The notes under the pieces: model-generated | Databases searched by the model: none | What the model saw: the letters and a program-made list of their open reading frames with translations, nothing else | What the model was told of the DNA's origin: nothing | NCBI RefSeq assembly: GCF_004363725.1 | Contig: NZ_SNZF01000019.1 | Coordinates: 24,866 to 88,865 of the forward strand | DNA: 64,000 nt | Direction: 5' to 3' | Origin: Aquamicrobium defluvii | GTDB taxonomy: Bacteria; Pseudomonadota; Alphaproteobacteria; Rhizobiales; Rhizobiaceae | In this document: positions 46,749 through 56,235 of the stretch, piece after piece | Numbering within the stretch: position 1 is the stretch's first letter | Layout: every line of letters begins with the position of its first letter | Program-made: the position numbers and the translations under genes

Positions 46749-46778
46749 GCCGGCGGGCGCCTTGCGACACCCGCCGGC
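46749..46778 (-). other. hairpin between rpsO and pnp
   Basis: GCCGGCGGG (46749-46757) and CCCGCCGGC (46770-46778) form a perfect 9-bp stem with a 12-base loop, 9 bases after the rpsO stop and without a T tract. It could protect the rpsO 3' end, weaken read-through into pnp, or be an RNase III target. The remaining pnp leader (46521-46748) shows no gene. Confidence 0.55.
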
Positions 46779-46786
46779 CAAACAGG

Positions 46787-47056
46787 TCAGCGACGCAGTT
46801 CGAGCTTCTCGATCAGCGTCTGGTAGCGCGCCTCGTCCTTGCGCTTGAGATAGTCAAGCAGGCTGCGGCGCTGCGACACGAGCGCGAGAAGGCCACGACG
46901 GGAGTGGTTGTCCTTCTTGTGGTCCTTGAAGTGCTCGGTCAGGTTCTTGATACGCTCCGAGAGGATGGCGACCTGCACTTCCGGCGAACCGGTGTCGCCC
47001 TTGGCAGTTGCAAACTGCGCCATCAATTCCTGCTTGCGTTCGGCAGTGATCGACAT
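46787..47056 (-). CDS. rpsO: 30S ribosomal protein S15
   Basis: An 89-residue primary 16S rRNA-binding protein with the S15 motif [16 protein letters not shown] (about 21-36) and the basic block [19 protein letters not shown] (about 46-64). ATG 47056 follows an AGGAAAAACCC stretch. It lies between truB and pnp as in other bacteria, although here corA and a palindromic repeat intervene between truB and rpsO. Confidence 0.97.
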   Translation of the reverse strand: MSITAERKQELMAQFATAKGDTGSPEVQVAILSERIKNLTEHFKDHKKDNHSRRGLLALVSQRRSLLDYLKRKDEARYQTLIEKLELRR

Positions 47057-47248
47057 CGGGTTTTTCCTTTGTATGTTGGAGGAAACGGGACGCCTCGAGC
47101 CGGGATGTCGTCCAGCACAGGCCACTCAATTCGCGGCAAAAACCACGATACAGCGGCGCATATAGTGCAATCGGCGGCAGAAAGCCAGCACGGATTGAGA
47201 ATAGCTCCTTCCCGGAAACCGTCAGGGACTGAAAGGAAGCCGCCTAAA

Positions 47249-47351
47249 GCATGTCGCCCGAAAGTGGGAACCGGTTTCGGGATAACGACATGCGTAAGAA
47301 CAACAGCTTAAAGCGTAGGGCGCGAATCTGAAAGATCGCGACACGCTTTAA
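47249..47351. repeat. Rhizobiales-type palindromic repeat overlapping the corA stop codon
   Basis: Two nested palindromic units: GCATGTCG (47249-47256) with CGACATGC (47286-47293), enclosing CCCGAAA/TTTCGGG; then TTAAAGCGT (47308-47316) with ACGCTTTAA (47343-47351). The type is familiar from intergenic regions of Mesorhizobium and relatives. The right arm contains the TAA stop of corA (47348-47350), so the element also supplies the gene's end and probably its terminator. Confidence 0.85.
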
Positions 47352-48436
47352 AGCCACTTCTTCCACCGGAAGAACCAGAACAGCAGGCAGGCAACGCCTG
47401 CCATGAACAGAAGCGCTGCGGGATAGCCATAGTAGGCCCGCAGTTCCGGCATGTTCCATGGAGAAGCATCCGGATCGAAATTCATTCCCCACACGCCGAC
47501 CAGGAAGGTGAGCGGGATGAAGATGGTCGACACGATGGTCAGCAGCGAAATGACGTCGTTGGTGCGCGCCTGGGTCAGCGAAAGATGCATCTCTATCAGC
47601 CCCGTCAATGTGTCGCGCTGGGTCTCCACCAGTTCGATGAGACGCATGGCATGGTCGAGCGTGTCGTTCAGGAAGACCTTGGTTTCACGCGTCACGAACG
47701 GATCGTCGTTGCGGATCAACGCCGCCAGCGCATCGCGCAACGGCCACAGAACCCCTTTCAGGGCCGCCAGTTCCCGGCGCAAGCCGTGCATTTCCTGCAT
47801 CTGCCCCTTCTGCGGGCCGGCCAGCATGCCTTCCTCTGTCTTTTCGATCTCGTCGCTGATGAGTTCGATGGGGGCAAAATAGCTGTCCACCACGGCGTCG
47901 ATAAGCGCATAGGCGAGATAGTCGGCGTGCCGCGAGCGCAACCGGTTCGGTCCTTCCGCGGCAAGACGCCGGCGAACGGGGTCGAAAGGGTCCCCCTCGC
48001 GCTCCTGAAAGGTGATGACGAATTTTTCCCCGAAGAACACGGAAATCTGCTCGTAGCGATGCAAGACGGCGTCATCGACCATCCGCAGTGCCACAAAGGC
48101 GTGATCATCGAAAAAATCCACCTTGGGCCGCTGGTCGGAATTGACCACGTCCTCCATCGCCAGCGGATGCAGACCGAAAGCCTTGCCGATCTCGCCTATT
48201 GTGGAAACATCGGCGAGCCCAGCGCAGTCGAGCCACATCACCGGCCAGTCTTCGCGATTGGCGGCAATGTCCGATATGCTGGCGTTCTGGATGCTGCGGA
48301 ACCTGTCCGGGGCGATCAGGGTCAGACAAAGGTTCGTCGCTCTGGCGGCCGGATCGGCGATCAGCGTGCCGGGCGGAGCCCCGACCGGAGTACGCCGCTT
48401 GCGCCGCCGATGCCGGGCCTTGCCTGTCTTTGCCAT
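47348..48436 (-). CDS. corA: CorA-family magnesium (divalent metal) transporter
   Basis: A 362-residue inner-membrane channel with a large cytoplasmic N-terminal domain and two C-terminal helices. The helices flank the invariant GMN loop (VGVWGMNFD) that selects hydrated Mg2+. The first 25 residues are strongly basic. ATG 48436 is chosen. The upstream in-frame start at 48469 adds a non-conserved stretch. The stop codon lies inside a palindromic repeat, and the last residues (FRWKKWL) are the normal basic end, so the repeat has not removed the domain. Confidence 0.93.
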   Translation of the reverse strand: MAKTGKARHRRRKRRTPVGAPPGTLIADPAARATNLCLTLIAPDRFRSIQNASISDIAANREDWPVMWLDCAGLADVSTIGEIGKAFGLHPLAMEDVVNSDQRPKVDFFDDHAFVALRMVDDAVLHRYEQISVFFGEKFVITFQEREGDPFDPVRRRLAAEGPNRLRSRHADYLAYALIDAVVDSYFAPIELISDEIEKTEEGMLAGPQKGQMQEMHGLRRELAALKGVLWPLRDALAALIRNDDPFVTRETKVFLNDTLDHAMRLIELVETQRDTLTGLIEMHLSLTQARTNDVISLLTIVSTIFIPLTFLVGVWGMNFDPDASPWNMPELRAYYGYPAALLFMAGVACLLFWFFRWKKWL

Positions 48437-48602
48437 GTCCGCTCCGGGCTGCCGCAGAAAATGCGGCAACCTTAACCGCTTGGGCCGTCAGTTCAAGAAC
48501 GGCTACAGCATGCCACCCCGACAAATCCGGGCGGCCATTCCATCTGTTTGTTTTCACTGCATTTATGCGACGCCAAATGTTTCATTGTGGCGGCAAAACA
48601 CT

Positions 48603-49556
48603 CTAGCAGGTGAAGACGCGCTTCGGCTTGAACATGCCCTGTTCGATCGCGCCGATCGCCACCAGCCGGCCGCGCGCCGTGATGCAGGCTTCGTCAGCTT
48701 CCACAGGCGCGTCACGCCCCCGGATAACCACCGGATTGCCGAGCCGGATGCGGTTGGCGGCATCGTCGCCGACAGGAACCTGCGGCAGGCTTTCCAGCGC
48801 GGCCAGCGTCTCCACAAGCAAATCGTCGAGCGCAGCGAAACGGGCGCCGGGCATCCGCTCCTCGCCCTCGGCCGGCGGCGGCGGGACGGCCGCCTCCAGT
48901 TCCTCCAGCGTGACGAAATCGTCCGGCGTGAAGGGATAGACCTCGGTGCGGCGCAGATCGGCAATGTGGCCGAAACAGCCGAGATCGCGCCCCATGTCGC
49001 GGGCCAGGCTGCGCACATAGGTGCCCTTGCCGCACTCGACCTCGAACAACGTCCTGTCGGCCTCGTGCAAAACGATCTCCAAACGTGCAATCTCAACCTC
49101 GCGCGGTGGAATATCGACCGTCTCACCCTCGCGGGCGATGTCGTAGGCGCGCTCGCCGGCAATCTTGATGGCCGAGAACTGCGGCGGAACCTGCTGGATC
49201 ACGCCGGTATATTTGGGCAGCAGGGCGCCCACCTCATCTTCCGAGGGGCGTTTTTCAGAAGTTTTCGTTACCGGACCTTCGAGATCGTCCGTCGAGCGTT
49301 CCTCGCCCCATGCGACCGTGAAACGATAGACCTTCGCGCCATCCTGCACATAGGGAACAGTCTTGGTCGCTTCGCCCAGCGCGATCGGCAGCATGCCGGA
49401 GGCCAGCGGATCGAGGGTTCCGGCATGGCCGGCCTTTTCGGCCTGAAACAGCCACTTGATCTTCGACACCGCTTCGGTCGAGCCGAGCCCCACCGGCTTG
49501 TCGAGCACCACCCAGCCGGAGACCGGCCGGCCCTTCTTTTTCCCTCGGCGCGCCAC
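48603..49556 (-). CDS. truB: tRNA pseudouridine-55 synthase
   Basis: A 317-residue pseudouridine synthase that makes psi55 in the T loop of tRNA. The catalytic aspartate is in the [16 protein letters not shown] motif (about residue 45), preceded by [14 protein letters not shown]-terminal PUA-like part follows after about 240. The start overlaps the rbfA stop by one base, so the two are coupled. It is the last gene of the rimP-nusA-ylxR-infB-rbfA-truB run. The 166-base gap 48437-48602 to corA holds nothing recognisable. Confidence 0.96.
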   Translation of the reverse strand: MARRGKKKGRPVSGWVVLDKPVGLGSTEAVSKIKWLFQAEKAGHAGTLDPLASGMLPIALGEATKTVPYVQDGAKVYRFTVAWGEERSTDDLEGPVTKTSEKRPSEDEVGALLPKYTGVIQQVPPQFSAIKIAGERAYDIAREGETVDIPPREVEIARLEIVLHEADRTLFEVECGKGTYVRSLARDMGRDLGCFGHIADLRRTEVYPFTPDDFVTLEELEAAVPPPPAEGEERMPGARFAALDDLLVETLAALESLPQVPVGDDAANRIRLGNPVVIRGRDAPVEADEACITARGRLVAIGAIEQGMFKPKRVFTC

Positions 49557-49960
49557 TATTGCTTGTCCTCGTCCTCTTGACCGAGATCGCGCGCCACCTC
49601 CGGCGAATGGAGAAGCTCGTTGATCTTCTGGAAATTGTCGTAACTGGTATCCAGCCGGAAGCGGAATTCCGGCATGTATTTCATCTGTCTCAGCGCCGGC
49701 GACATGCGCCCGCGAATGAAGCGGGCATGCCTGTTGAGCGCCGCGATGACAGCGGCATCGTCCTTCGCGCCGAGCGGGGCGACGAAAGCAGTCGCGATCT
49801 TGAGGTCGGGCGACATGCGCACCTCGGAAACCGAGATCACAGTCGTCTCGATGAGATCGTCGCGAACCTCGCCGCGCTGGAGCATTTCGGCCAGCGCATG
49901 GCGCACCTGTTCGCCAACGCGCAACATGCGTTGCGAAGGGCCTTTGCCTGTATTGGACAT
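49556..49960 (-). CDS. rbfA: 30S ribosome-binding factor A
   Basis: A 134-residue KH-like protein needed for late 16S rRNA maturation and cold adaptation. It has the pattern [21 protein letters not shown] near the start and the KH-like helix [26 protein letters not shown] 49960 ([11 protein letters not shown]) is the usual start. A few upstream in-frame codons are not conserved. It sits between infB and truB. A palindromic repeat lies in the 188-base gap to infB. Confidence 0.95.
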   Translation of the reverse strand: MSNTGKGPSQRMLRVGEQVRHALAEMLQRGEVRDDLIETTVISVSEVRMSPDLKIATAFVAPLGAKDDAAVIAALNRHARFIRGRMSPALRQMKYMPEFRFRLDTSYDNFQKINELLHSPEVARDLGQEDEDKQ

Positions 49961-50014
49961 CTCTTCAATCCTGAACACGCGGGGCCGGAATTGGACCGTA
50001 CCTCGCCCGGAACA

Positions 50015-50093
50015 TTAAAGCGCTGTTCGCTTTAAGTCATTGTTTCCACGCAATTCCGGACGCAAAACCGCTTCGCACTTTTGCCGGAATTGC
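50015..50093. repeat. intergenic palindromic repeat (copy B) between infB and rbfA
   Basis: TTAAAGCG (50015-50022) pairs with CGCTTTAA (50028-50035). Next, GCAATTCCGG (50050-50059) pairs perfectly with CCGGAATTGC (50084-50093), enclosing GCAAAA/TTTTGC. The second hairpin is nearly identical to the one at 5725-5768. It interrupts what is otherwise a tightly packed operon and may form a stable mRNA structure that changes infB/rbfA stoichiometry. Confidence 0.85.
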
Positions 50094-50148
50094 TCTAAAG
50101 GAATGGCGGCCGTACCGGCCGCCACTCGCAAGGCTGCCTGACGGCAGA

Positions 50149-52749
50149 TTACAGCTTGCGGGCCACCATCTCGACGCGGAAGCACTCGATGACGTCGCCA
50201 GCCTGAATGTTCTCGTAGTTCTGGAACGCCATGCCGCATTCCTGACCGACCGGAACCTCGGAGACCTCGTCCTTGAAGCGCTTCAGGGTCTTGAGCGTGC
50301 CTTCGTGGATGACGACGTTGTCGCGGATCAGGCGCACGCCCGCACCGCGCTCCACCCTGCCCTCGGTGACGCGGCAACCCGCGATCTTGCCCACCTTGGT
50401 GATGTTGAACACCTCGAGAATCTCCGCGTTGCCGAGGAAAGTCTCGCGGCGCTCGGGCGAGAGCATGCCCGACATCGCATCCTTGATGTCGTCGATCAGG
50501 CTGTAGATCACGTTGTAGTAACGGATCTCGATCCCTGCGGCCTCGGCTGCCTGGCGCGCCTGTGTATTGGCACGCACGTTGAAGCCGATGATGACGGCGC
50601 CGGAGGTCTCGGCCAGAGACACGTCGGTTTCGGTGATGCCGCCGGCGGCCGAATGGACGATCCGCACGCGGACCTCATCGGTCCCGAGTTCTTCCAGCGC
50701 CACGTTGATCGCCTCGACCGAGCCCGACACGTCGCCCTTGATGACCAGCGGGAATTCCTTGAGGTTGCTGGTCTGCAGCTGCGACATCATCTGTTCCAGC
50801 GAGCCGCGCTGGCCGGCGTGCCTGGCGGCAGCCTTGTCGCGCGCCTTGCGCTGGCGATACTCGGTGATCTCGCGGGCGCGGGCCTCGTTGTTCACCACAG
50901 CGAAGCGGTCGCCGGCGCGGGGCGTGCCCTGCATGCCGAGAATCTCGACAGGCATCGACGGACCGGCTTCCTCCACATGTTCGCCACGGTCGTCGACCAG
51001 CGCGCGCACGCGGCCCCACTCGTTGCCGGCAACGAGAATATCGCCGGGCATAAGCGTACCGGTCTGCACCAGGACGGTCGCCACCGGACCACGCCCCTTG
51101 TCGAGCTGGGCCTCGATGACCACGCCTTCCGAGGTGCGGTCGGGATTGGACTTCAGGTCGAGAATTTCGGCCTGAAGCAGGATAGCCTCGAGCAGCTTGT
51201 CGATGCCGGCCCCGGTCTTGGCCGAAACCTCGACGTCCAGAACCTCGCCACCCATGGATTCGACGAACACCTCGTGCTGGAGAAGCTGGGTGCGCACCTT
51301 CTGCGGATCGGCGCTCGGCTTGTCGACCTTGTTGATGGCCACGATGATCGGCACGTTGGCCGCCTTGGCATGGCTGATCGACTCGATCGTCTGCGGCATC
51401 ACGCTGTCGTCGGCCGCGACCACCAGAATGGCAATGTCGGTGGCCTGCGCACCGCGGGCGCGCATGGCCGTGAAAGCCGCGTGGCCGGGGGTGTCGATGA
51501 AGGTGATCTTCTGACCGTCCTTCTCCACCTGATAGGCGCCGATATGCTGGGTGATGCCGCCGGCTTCGCCGGACTGCACCCTGGCATGTCGAATGGCGTC
51601 GAGCAGCGATGTCTTGCCGTGGTCGACATGGCCCATGATGGTGACGACCGGCGGACGGGAAACCAGATCCTCGTCATTGTCGGCAATGTTGAACAGGCCT
51701 TCCTCGATATCGGAGTCGGCCACCCGCTTCACGGTATGACCGAATTCGGTCGCGACCAGTTCGGCCGTATCGGCGTCAATGACGTCGCCCGGCTTCATCA
51801 TCTGGCCCTGCTTCATGAAGAACTTGACCACGTCCACCGCACGCTCGGACATGCGCTGCGCCAGTTCCTGGATGGTGATCGTCTCCGGCAATGTCACTTC
51901 GCGCATAACCTTTTCGCGGGGCTCCTGATACATGGCCCGCTTGAATTTCTCCTGCCGGCGACGCATCGCCGAAAGCGAGCGGGCGCGGGCATCGCCATCC
52001 TCGGAGGACAACGCGCTGGTGAGTGTGAGCTTGCCGCGACGGCGGTCTTCCTCGCCCTTGGCCTTGGCCGGGCGGGCGACCTCGGGCGTGGCAATGCGGC
52101 GCGGCGGCAAGGCCGGAGCTGCTGCGCCACCGGCGCGCTTGACGGGTTTGGCCTCCTCCTCCTCATCGTCCACGACAGGTGCGGCCGGCGCGCGGCGGCG
52201 GGCTTCCTCCTCGGCGCGGCGGCGGGATTCGGCCTCGGCCTGAAGGCGGGCCTGCTCCTCGGCCTGGCGGCGTGCGGACTCCTCACGCTCGCGCTTGCGG
52301 CGTTCCTCTTCCTCGGCACGGCGGCGCGCATCCTCGGCAGCGCGGGCACGCTCCTCGGCCTCGCGCGACTGGGCGCCCTGAAGCGCGCGGCGGCGGGCTT
52401 CCATCTCGTCGCGCGAAAGCTCGTTCAGGACCAGACGCTCGGCGGGCTGCGGCGCGGGCGGCGGCGCAACCTTCGGCGCTTCGCGAACGGCGGGAGCGGC
52501 AGGGGCGACGACCGGCGCGGGGGCCTCGGGCGCGGGGGCCTGCGGCTTCGGCGCGAAAACGGACGGCTCCGGCTTCTCACCGGGGATGCTGAACTTGCGC
52601 TTCTTGGTCTCGACAACGACCGACTTGGTGCGCCCGTGCGAGAAGTTCTGGCGCACGGTTCCCTGTTCCAGCCCCGGACGCTTCAGCGTCAGCGTCTTCT
52701 TCGGCGTCACGCTCAAAGTCTTGTCGTCGCCCGATTTCGTATCGCTCAT
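50149..52749 (-). CDS. infB: translation initiation factor IF-2
   Basis: The 866-residue GTPase delivers formyl-Met-tRNA and joins subunits. The first 270 residues are a low-complexity region rich in Ala, Pro, Arg and Glu (many [14 protein letters not shown] repeats, probably helical). The G domain follows, with [17 protein letters not shown] and NKVDKP, then the C1 and C2 domains. ATG 52749 ([12 protein letters not shown]) is chosen over a TTG two codons earlier. Its start overlaps the ylxR stop (ATGA). Confidence 0.97.
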   Translation of the reverse strand: MSDTKSGDDKTLSVTPKKTLTLKRPGLEQGTVRQNFSHGRTKSVVVETKKRKFSIPGEKPEPSVFAPKPQAPAPEAPAPVVAPAAPAVREAPKVAPPPAPQPAERLVLNELSRDEMEARRRALQGAQSREAEERARAAEDARRRAEEEERRKREREESARRQAEEQARLQAEAESRRRAEEEARRRAPAAPVVDDEEEEAKPVKRAGGAAAPALPPRRIATPEVARPAKAKGEEDRRRGKLTLTSALSSEDGDARARSLSAMRRRQEKFKRAMYQEPREKVMREVTLPETITIQELAQRMSERAVDVVKFFMKQGQMMKPGDVIDADTAELVATEFGHTVKRVADSDIEEGLFNIADNDEDLVSRPPVVTIMGHVDHGKTSLLDAIRHARVQSGEAGGITQHIGAYQVEKDGQKITFIDTPGHAAFTAMRARGAQATDIAILVVAADDSVMPQTIESISHAKAANVPIIVAINKVDKPSADPQKVRTQLLQHEVFVESMGGEVLDVEVSAKTGAGIDKLLEAILLQAEILDLKSNPDRTSEGVVIEAQLDKGRGPVATVLVQTGTLMPGDILVAGNEWGRVRALVDDRGEHVEEAGPSMPVEILGMQGTPRAGDRFAVVNNEARAREITEYRQRKARDKAAARHAGQRGSLEQMMSQLQTSNLKEFPLVIKGDVSGSVEAINVALEELGTDEVRVRIVHSAAGGITETDVSLAETSGAVIIGFNVRANTQARQAAEAAGIEIRYYNVIYSLIDDIKDAMSGMLSPERRETFLGNAEILEVFNITKVGKIAGCRVTEGRVERGAGVRLIRDNVVIHEGTLKTLKRFKDEVSEVPVGQECGMAFQNYENIQAGDVIECFRVEMVARKL

Positions 52750-53396
52750 TCCCAATCCTCTGCGGCATCATCCTCGCTGACGACCGCCGCAAGCGTCGCC
52801 AGATCGTCCGGGGATCCGCCCCGGTATCGGTCGAGCGCAACCATGCGCTTCTGAACCGCCGCGCCCGCGTCGGACGCGAGAACGGCTGCATGTATCACAT
52901 TTGTGCCCCCCAATGCCAAACCCAATTCAGCCTCGGGGAAAAGTTTGTAGGCACGGATCGCGGGACCGCCCAGATGCACCGTCGCACGCCGGGCCTGGCT
53001 GATCTTGCGGACGCCATCTTCCGCGGCTTCCATGGCATGGAGAACCAGCAGCGCAGCGCCGCTGCGCACCGCGTCTTCCACCTTGGTTGCTCCGGAAACG
53101 ACCGCACCGGCCTTCCGGGCAAGCCCAAGCATGCCCAGAGCAGACCGCGCCAGCAACCTGTCGACCATGGCGCCGAACTCCGGCGGCACCTCGACCCTGG
53201 CCTTGAAAGCGCGTGAAAACAGGTTTTTCGCCGCCGCCTGGTCCACATGTAGGCGATCGGCGCTCACCCAGCAACCACGGCCGGGCAGATTCCGCTTGAG
53301 ATCGGGGACGACGACCGAATCCGGGCCGACGACGAAACGGATCAGATCATCCGTTTCGGCAGTCTTCCTTGTGACGATGCAGGTGCGATCGTTCAT
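52746..53396 (-). CDS. ylxR: YlxR-family RNA-binding protein (DUF448 fused to an L7Ae-like domain)
   Basis: A 216-residue protein. The first 80 residues are the YlxR/DUF448 domain ([20 protein letters not shown], then [10 protein letters not shown]). The rest is an L7Ae/L30e-like fold ([36 protein letters not shown]). This fusion is the usual form in alphaproteobacteria. The protein binds RNA and is encoded in the nusA-infB operon. Its function is poorly defined, with a role in ribosome or transcription regulation suspected. It overlaps the infB start by 4 bases. Confidence 0.93.
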   Translation of the reverse strand: MNDRTCIVTRKTAETDDLIRFVVGPDSVVVPDLKRNLPGRGCWVSADRLHVDQAAAKNLFSRAFKARVEVPPEFGAMVDRLLARSALGMLGLARKAGAVVSGATKVEDAVRSGAALLVLHAMEAAEDGVRKISQARRATVHLGGPAIRAYKLFPEAELGLALGGTNVIHAAVLASDAGAAVQKRMVALDRYRGGSPDDLATLAAVVSEDDAAEDWE

Positions 53397-53428
53397 ATCC
53401 GGCAAATGGCGTCCCGATCCTCATCACG

Positions 53429-55021
53429 TTAAGCTTCGGCTTCGGCGTCGGCCTCATCGGAGGCATCCGCTTCGTCCTCGGTGATCCAGCCGGCCCGGAG
53501 GCGCGCTGCCATGATCATCTGCTCGGCATCGGCGTGGGAAATGCCATGCGGAGCCAGCACGCCCGGATAGACCTTGGTCTCGCCGTCCTTGCGCTCCTTC
53601 CAGCCGGCGAGATCGTCGGCTGCATAGCCGGCGAAGTCCTCGACCGTCTTCACGCCGTCCTCGCCGAGCGTCACCATCATGGCGGTGGTCACGCCCGGGA
53701 TCTCGCGAAGCTCGTCCTCGACGCCAAGCTCCCTGCGCTTCGCGTCATGCTCGGCCTCGATGCGCTCCAGATATTCGCGGGCGCGGGTCTGGATCTCGGC
53801 GGCGGTCTCCTCGTCGAAGCCGTCGATGGACGAAATCTCGTCGCTGTCGACATAGGCGACTTCCTCGACGCTGGTAAAGCCCTCGGAGGCCAGCACCTGG
53901 CCGACCATCTCGTCCACGTCGAGCGCTTCCATGAACAGGTTGGAGCGCTCCACGAATTCCTTCTGGCGGCGCTCGCTTTCCTCCTGCTCGGTCAGGATGT
54001 CGATGTCCCAGCCGGTGAGCTGCGAGGCGAGGCGCACGTTCTGGCCGCGGCGGCCGATGGCCAGCGAAAGCTGATCGTCCGGCACCACCACCTCGATGCG
54101 CTCGGCATCCTCGTCCAGAACCACCTTGGCGACCTCGGCCGGCTGAAGCGCGTTGACGATGAAGGAAGCGGCCGAAGGCGACCACGGAATGATGTCGATC
54201 TTCTCGCCCTGAAGCTCGCCGACGACGGCCTGAACGCGCGAGCCGCGCATGCCGACACAGGCGCCCACGGGATCGATGGACGAGTCGCGCGAAATGACGG
54301 CGATCTTGGCGCGCGAACCCGGATCGCGGGCCACGGACTTGATCTCGATGATGCCGTCATAGATCTCCGGCACTTCCATGGTGAACAGCTTGGCCATGAA
54401 CTGCGGATGGGTGCGCGACAGGAAGATCTGCGGGCCGCGCTGCTCGCGGCGCACGTCGTAGACATAGGCGCGCACGCGGTCGCCATACTTATAGATTTCG
54501 CGCGGAATCAGTTCGTCGCGGCGGATGATGCCCTCGCCACGGCCGAGGTCGACGATGACGTTGCCATATTCGACGCGCTTGACGGTGCCGTTGACGATTT
54601 CGCCGATGCGATCCTTGTATTCGTCATACTGGCGGTCGCGCTCGGCCTCGCGCACCTTCTGGACGATGACCTGCTTGGCCGACTGGGCGGCGATGCGGCC
54701 GAAATCCATCGGCGGAAGCTGCTCGGCGATGAAGTCGCCGATCTGGGCGTCGGGGTTGCGCTCGCGGGCGGTGACCAGCGCGATCTGGGTGGCGTAGTCC
54801 TCGACCTTCTCGACGACCTCCATCAGGCGCTGGAGCTTCATCTCGCCTGTCTGCGGGTTGATGTCGGCGCGGATATTGGTCTCCAGACCGTAGCGCGAGC
54901 GCGCCGCCTTCTGGATGGCGTCGGCCATGGCGTCGATGACGATCTGCTTGTCGATCGACTTCTCGCGCGCGACCGCATCGGCAATCTGCAGCAGTTCGAG
55001 CCTGTTTGCGCTTACAACCAT
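53429..55021 (-). CDS. nusA: transcription termination/antitermination factor NusA
   Basis: A 530-residue RNA polymerase-binding factor controlling pausing, termination and antitermination. The N-terminal domain ([21 protein letters not shown]) is followed by S1 (about 130-200), KH1 and KH2 (about 230-350, including [19 protein letters not shown]) and acidic C-terminal repeats ([12 protein letters not shown]). ATG 55021 is the start. The C-terminal tail is very acidic. It lies between rimP and ylxR with gaps of 38 and 32 bases. Confidence 0.97.
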   Translation of the reverse strand: MVVSANRLELLQIADAVAREKSIDKQIVIDAMADAIQKAARSRYGLETNIRADINPQTGEMKLQRLMEVVEKVEDYATQIALVTARERNPDAQIGDFIAEQLPPMDFGRIAAQSAKQVIVQKVREAERDRQYDEYKDRIGEIVNGTVKRVEYGNVIVDLGRGEGIIRRDELIPREIYKYGDRVRAYVYDVRREQRGPQIFLSRTHPQFMAKLFTMEVPEIYDGIIEIKSVARDPGSRAKIAVISRDSSIDPVGACVGMRGSRVQAVVGELQGEKIDIIPWSPSAASFIVNALQPAEVAKVVLDEDAERIEVVVPDDQLSLAIGRRGQNVRLASQLTGWDIDILTEQEESERRQKEFVERSNLFMEALDVDEMVGQVLASEGFTSVEEVAYVDSDEISSIDGFDEETAAEIQTRAREYLERIEAEHDAKRRELGVEDELREIPGVTTAMMVTLGEDGVKTVEDFAGYAADDLAGWKERKDGETKVYPGVLAPHGISHADAEQMIMAARLRAGWITEDEADASDEADAEAEA

Positions 55022-55059
55022 GTCTTTCTCCCTGAACCGGGCCGCTTCGTCGCGACGGT

Positions 55060-55725
55060 TCAATTCGCTTCGTATTCGTTTCCGTCTTCGGCGTCGTCTT
55101 CAAACGCCTCGTCGGTTTCGTCCTGACGCTTCTTCGCTTCCTTGCGGGCGCGGTTGTCCTTCGACAGCGCATCGCGGATGAGGTCGTCCGTAAGGATCAG
55201 GCGCGCCTCGGCAATCGTATCGAAGGGCACGCGCACCGAAGGCTCCTCGCCATAGGCGGGCACATCGCGCAGCACCAGAATGCCTTCCTCGTCGACCTCG
55301 GTGATGCGGCCCTTGAAGCGCTTGCGCTCGGCAACGAGCGTCGAGGTCTCCATCTTCACCAGATGGCCGAGCCAGATGGCGAAATCGCTCCTGCGCACCA
55401 GCGGCCGGTCGATGCCCGGCGAGGACACTTCGAGATGATACGCCTTTTCGATGGGATCTTCCACATCGAGCGCCGGCGAGACGGCGCGGCTTACTTCCTC
55501 GCAGTCCTCGACGGTCATCGTGCCGTCGTTGCGTTCGGCCATGATCTGCAGCGTCAATCCGTTCTGGCCGGAAAGCCGTACGCGCACCAGCCGGAAACCG
55601 ATGCCGCGCAGCACCGGCAGGATGATCGCGGCGATGCGCGCCTCGATGCCGCTTTCGCGGATGATGCGGTCATCTCCGCTTTCGCGAGCGGGACTATCGT
55701 CGCCGGAAACTTCGCCTGACGTCAT
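55060..55725 (-). CDS. rimP: ribosome maturation factor RimP
   Basis: A 221-residue 30S assembly factor with the N-terminal pattern [20 protein letters not shown] and the central [16 protein letters not shown] block. The acidic tail (about 190-221) is longer than in E. coli RimP (about 150 residues), as in other Rhizobiales. ATG 55725 (MTSGEVSG) is chosen: upstream in-frame sequence reads through the leader hairpin and is not protein-like. It is the first gene of the operon, with a promoter at 55816-55844 and an attenuator-like hairpin between. Confidence 0.93.
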   Translation of the reverse strand: MTSGEVSGDDSPARESGDDRIIRESGIEARIAAIILPVLRGIGFRLVRVRLSGQNGLTLQIMAERNDGTMTVEDCEEVSRAVSPALDVEDPIEKAYHLEVSSPGIDRPLVRRSDFAIWLGHLVKMETSTLVAERKRFKGRITEVDEEGILVLRDVPAYGEEPSVRVPFDTIAEARLILTDDLIRDALSKDNRARKEAKKRQDETDEAFEDDAEDGNEYEAN

Positions 55726-55754
55726 GTTCTTCCTGATCCGAAGGCCGGCAGGTA

Positions 55755-55788
55755 ACAAAAAAGAGCGGGACCGGATGGACCCACTCTT
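55755..55788 (-). terminator. terminator-like hairpin in the rimP-nusA operon leader
   Basis: On the minus strand, AAGAGTGGG and CCCGCTCTT form a 9-bp stem (one G-U pair) with a 10-base loop (55788-55761). Six T follow the stem core. It lies about 20 bases after the predicted transcription start and 35 bases before rimP. No upstream gene on this strand needs a terminator, so attenuation of the operon is the simplest reading. Confidence 0.65.
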
Positions 55789-55815
55789 CGTCATACCGAC
55801 CAAGAATTTGCACGC

Positions 55816-55844
55816 TATATAGACGAAGTGCGCGTCTGGTTCAA
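55816..55844 (-). promoter_or_regulatory. sigma-70 promoter of the rimP-nusA-infB operon
   Basis: On the minus strand, TTGAAC (55844-55839), 17 bases, and TATATA (55821-55816) make a strong promoter, with a start near 55809 and a leader of about 84 bases to rimP. Confidence 0.75.
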
Positions 55845-55992
55845 TAGCATGCACCCGTCATCCGCAATTCGCAGAGGTGTGCGGCTGGCGCAAGGCACAC
55901 ATGCGGTTCACGCTCTGGAACAACGGGCCCATGCCTCCTACATTCATGCTGCATTGCACAAAGCGATATGCGATGCAGAAAAAGGAAAGACA

Positions 55993-56157
55993 ATGACCCG
56001 CTACAAGCCGTTCAACCGAATCGGCGCCTTCCTCGACGTGATGGGCAGCGCCATCGCCGCCGCCAATGCGGTGGAGCGCGGCGTCACCCCGAAAGCCCGC
56101 CACCTGCGCAAGCTCGGCATTGACCCGAAGCAGTTCGGCGAAATCCGCCTGAGCTGA
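55993..56157 (+). CDS. small basic protein, unknown function
   Basis: A 54-residue protein from ATG 55993, preceded by an AAAGGAAAGAC ribosome binding site. It reads TRYKPFNRIGAFLDVMGSAI near the start and ends in LRKLGIDPKQFGEIRLS. The pattern (short, basic, ending in an LGID-type motif) recalls DUF1127-type small proteins, but the match is loose. It has its own terminator and is divergent from rimP. The reading frame upstream of 55993 is open but without a ribosome binding site, so the short form is preferred. Confidence 0.7.
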   Translation: MTRYKPFNRIGAFLDVMGSAIAAANAVERGVTPKARHLRKLGIDPKQFGEIRLS

Positions 56158-56187
56158 CGAGGCGCCGGACACTGCCTGAAAGACCAG

Positions 56188-56219
56188 GGGGCGCCCTTGC
56201 GGACGCCCCTTTCGTTTTT
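56188..56219 (+). terminator. intrinsic terminator of the small protein gene
   Basis: GGGGCG (56188-56193) pairs with CGCCCC (56204-56209) around a 10-base loop, followed by TTTCGTTTTT. It also separates the gene from convergent tctA. Confidence 0.85.
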
Positions 56220-56235
56220 CCTGCCGGCTGCCGGT

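Noticed and set aside
50305..52854. Long + strand frame opposite infB
   Set aside because: Mirror of IF-2, including its low-complexity region. There is no motif or ribosome binding site support.
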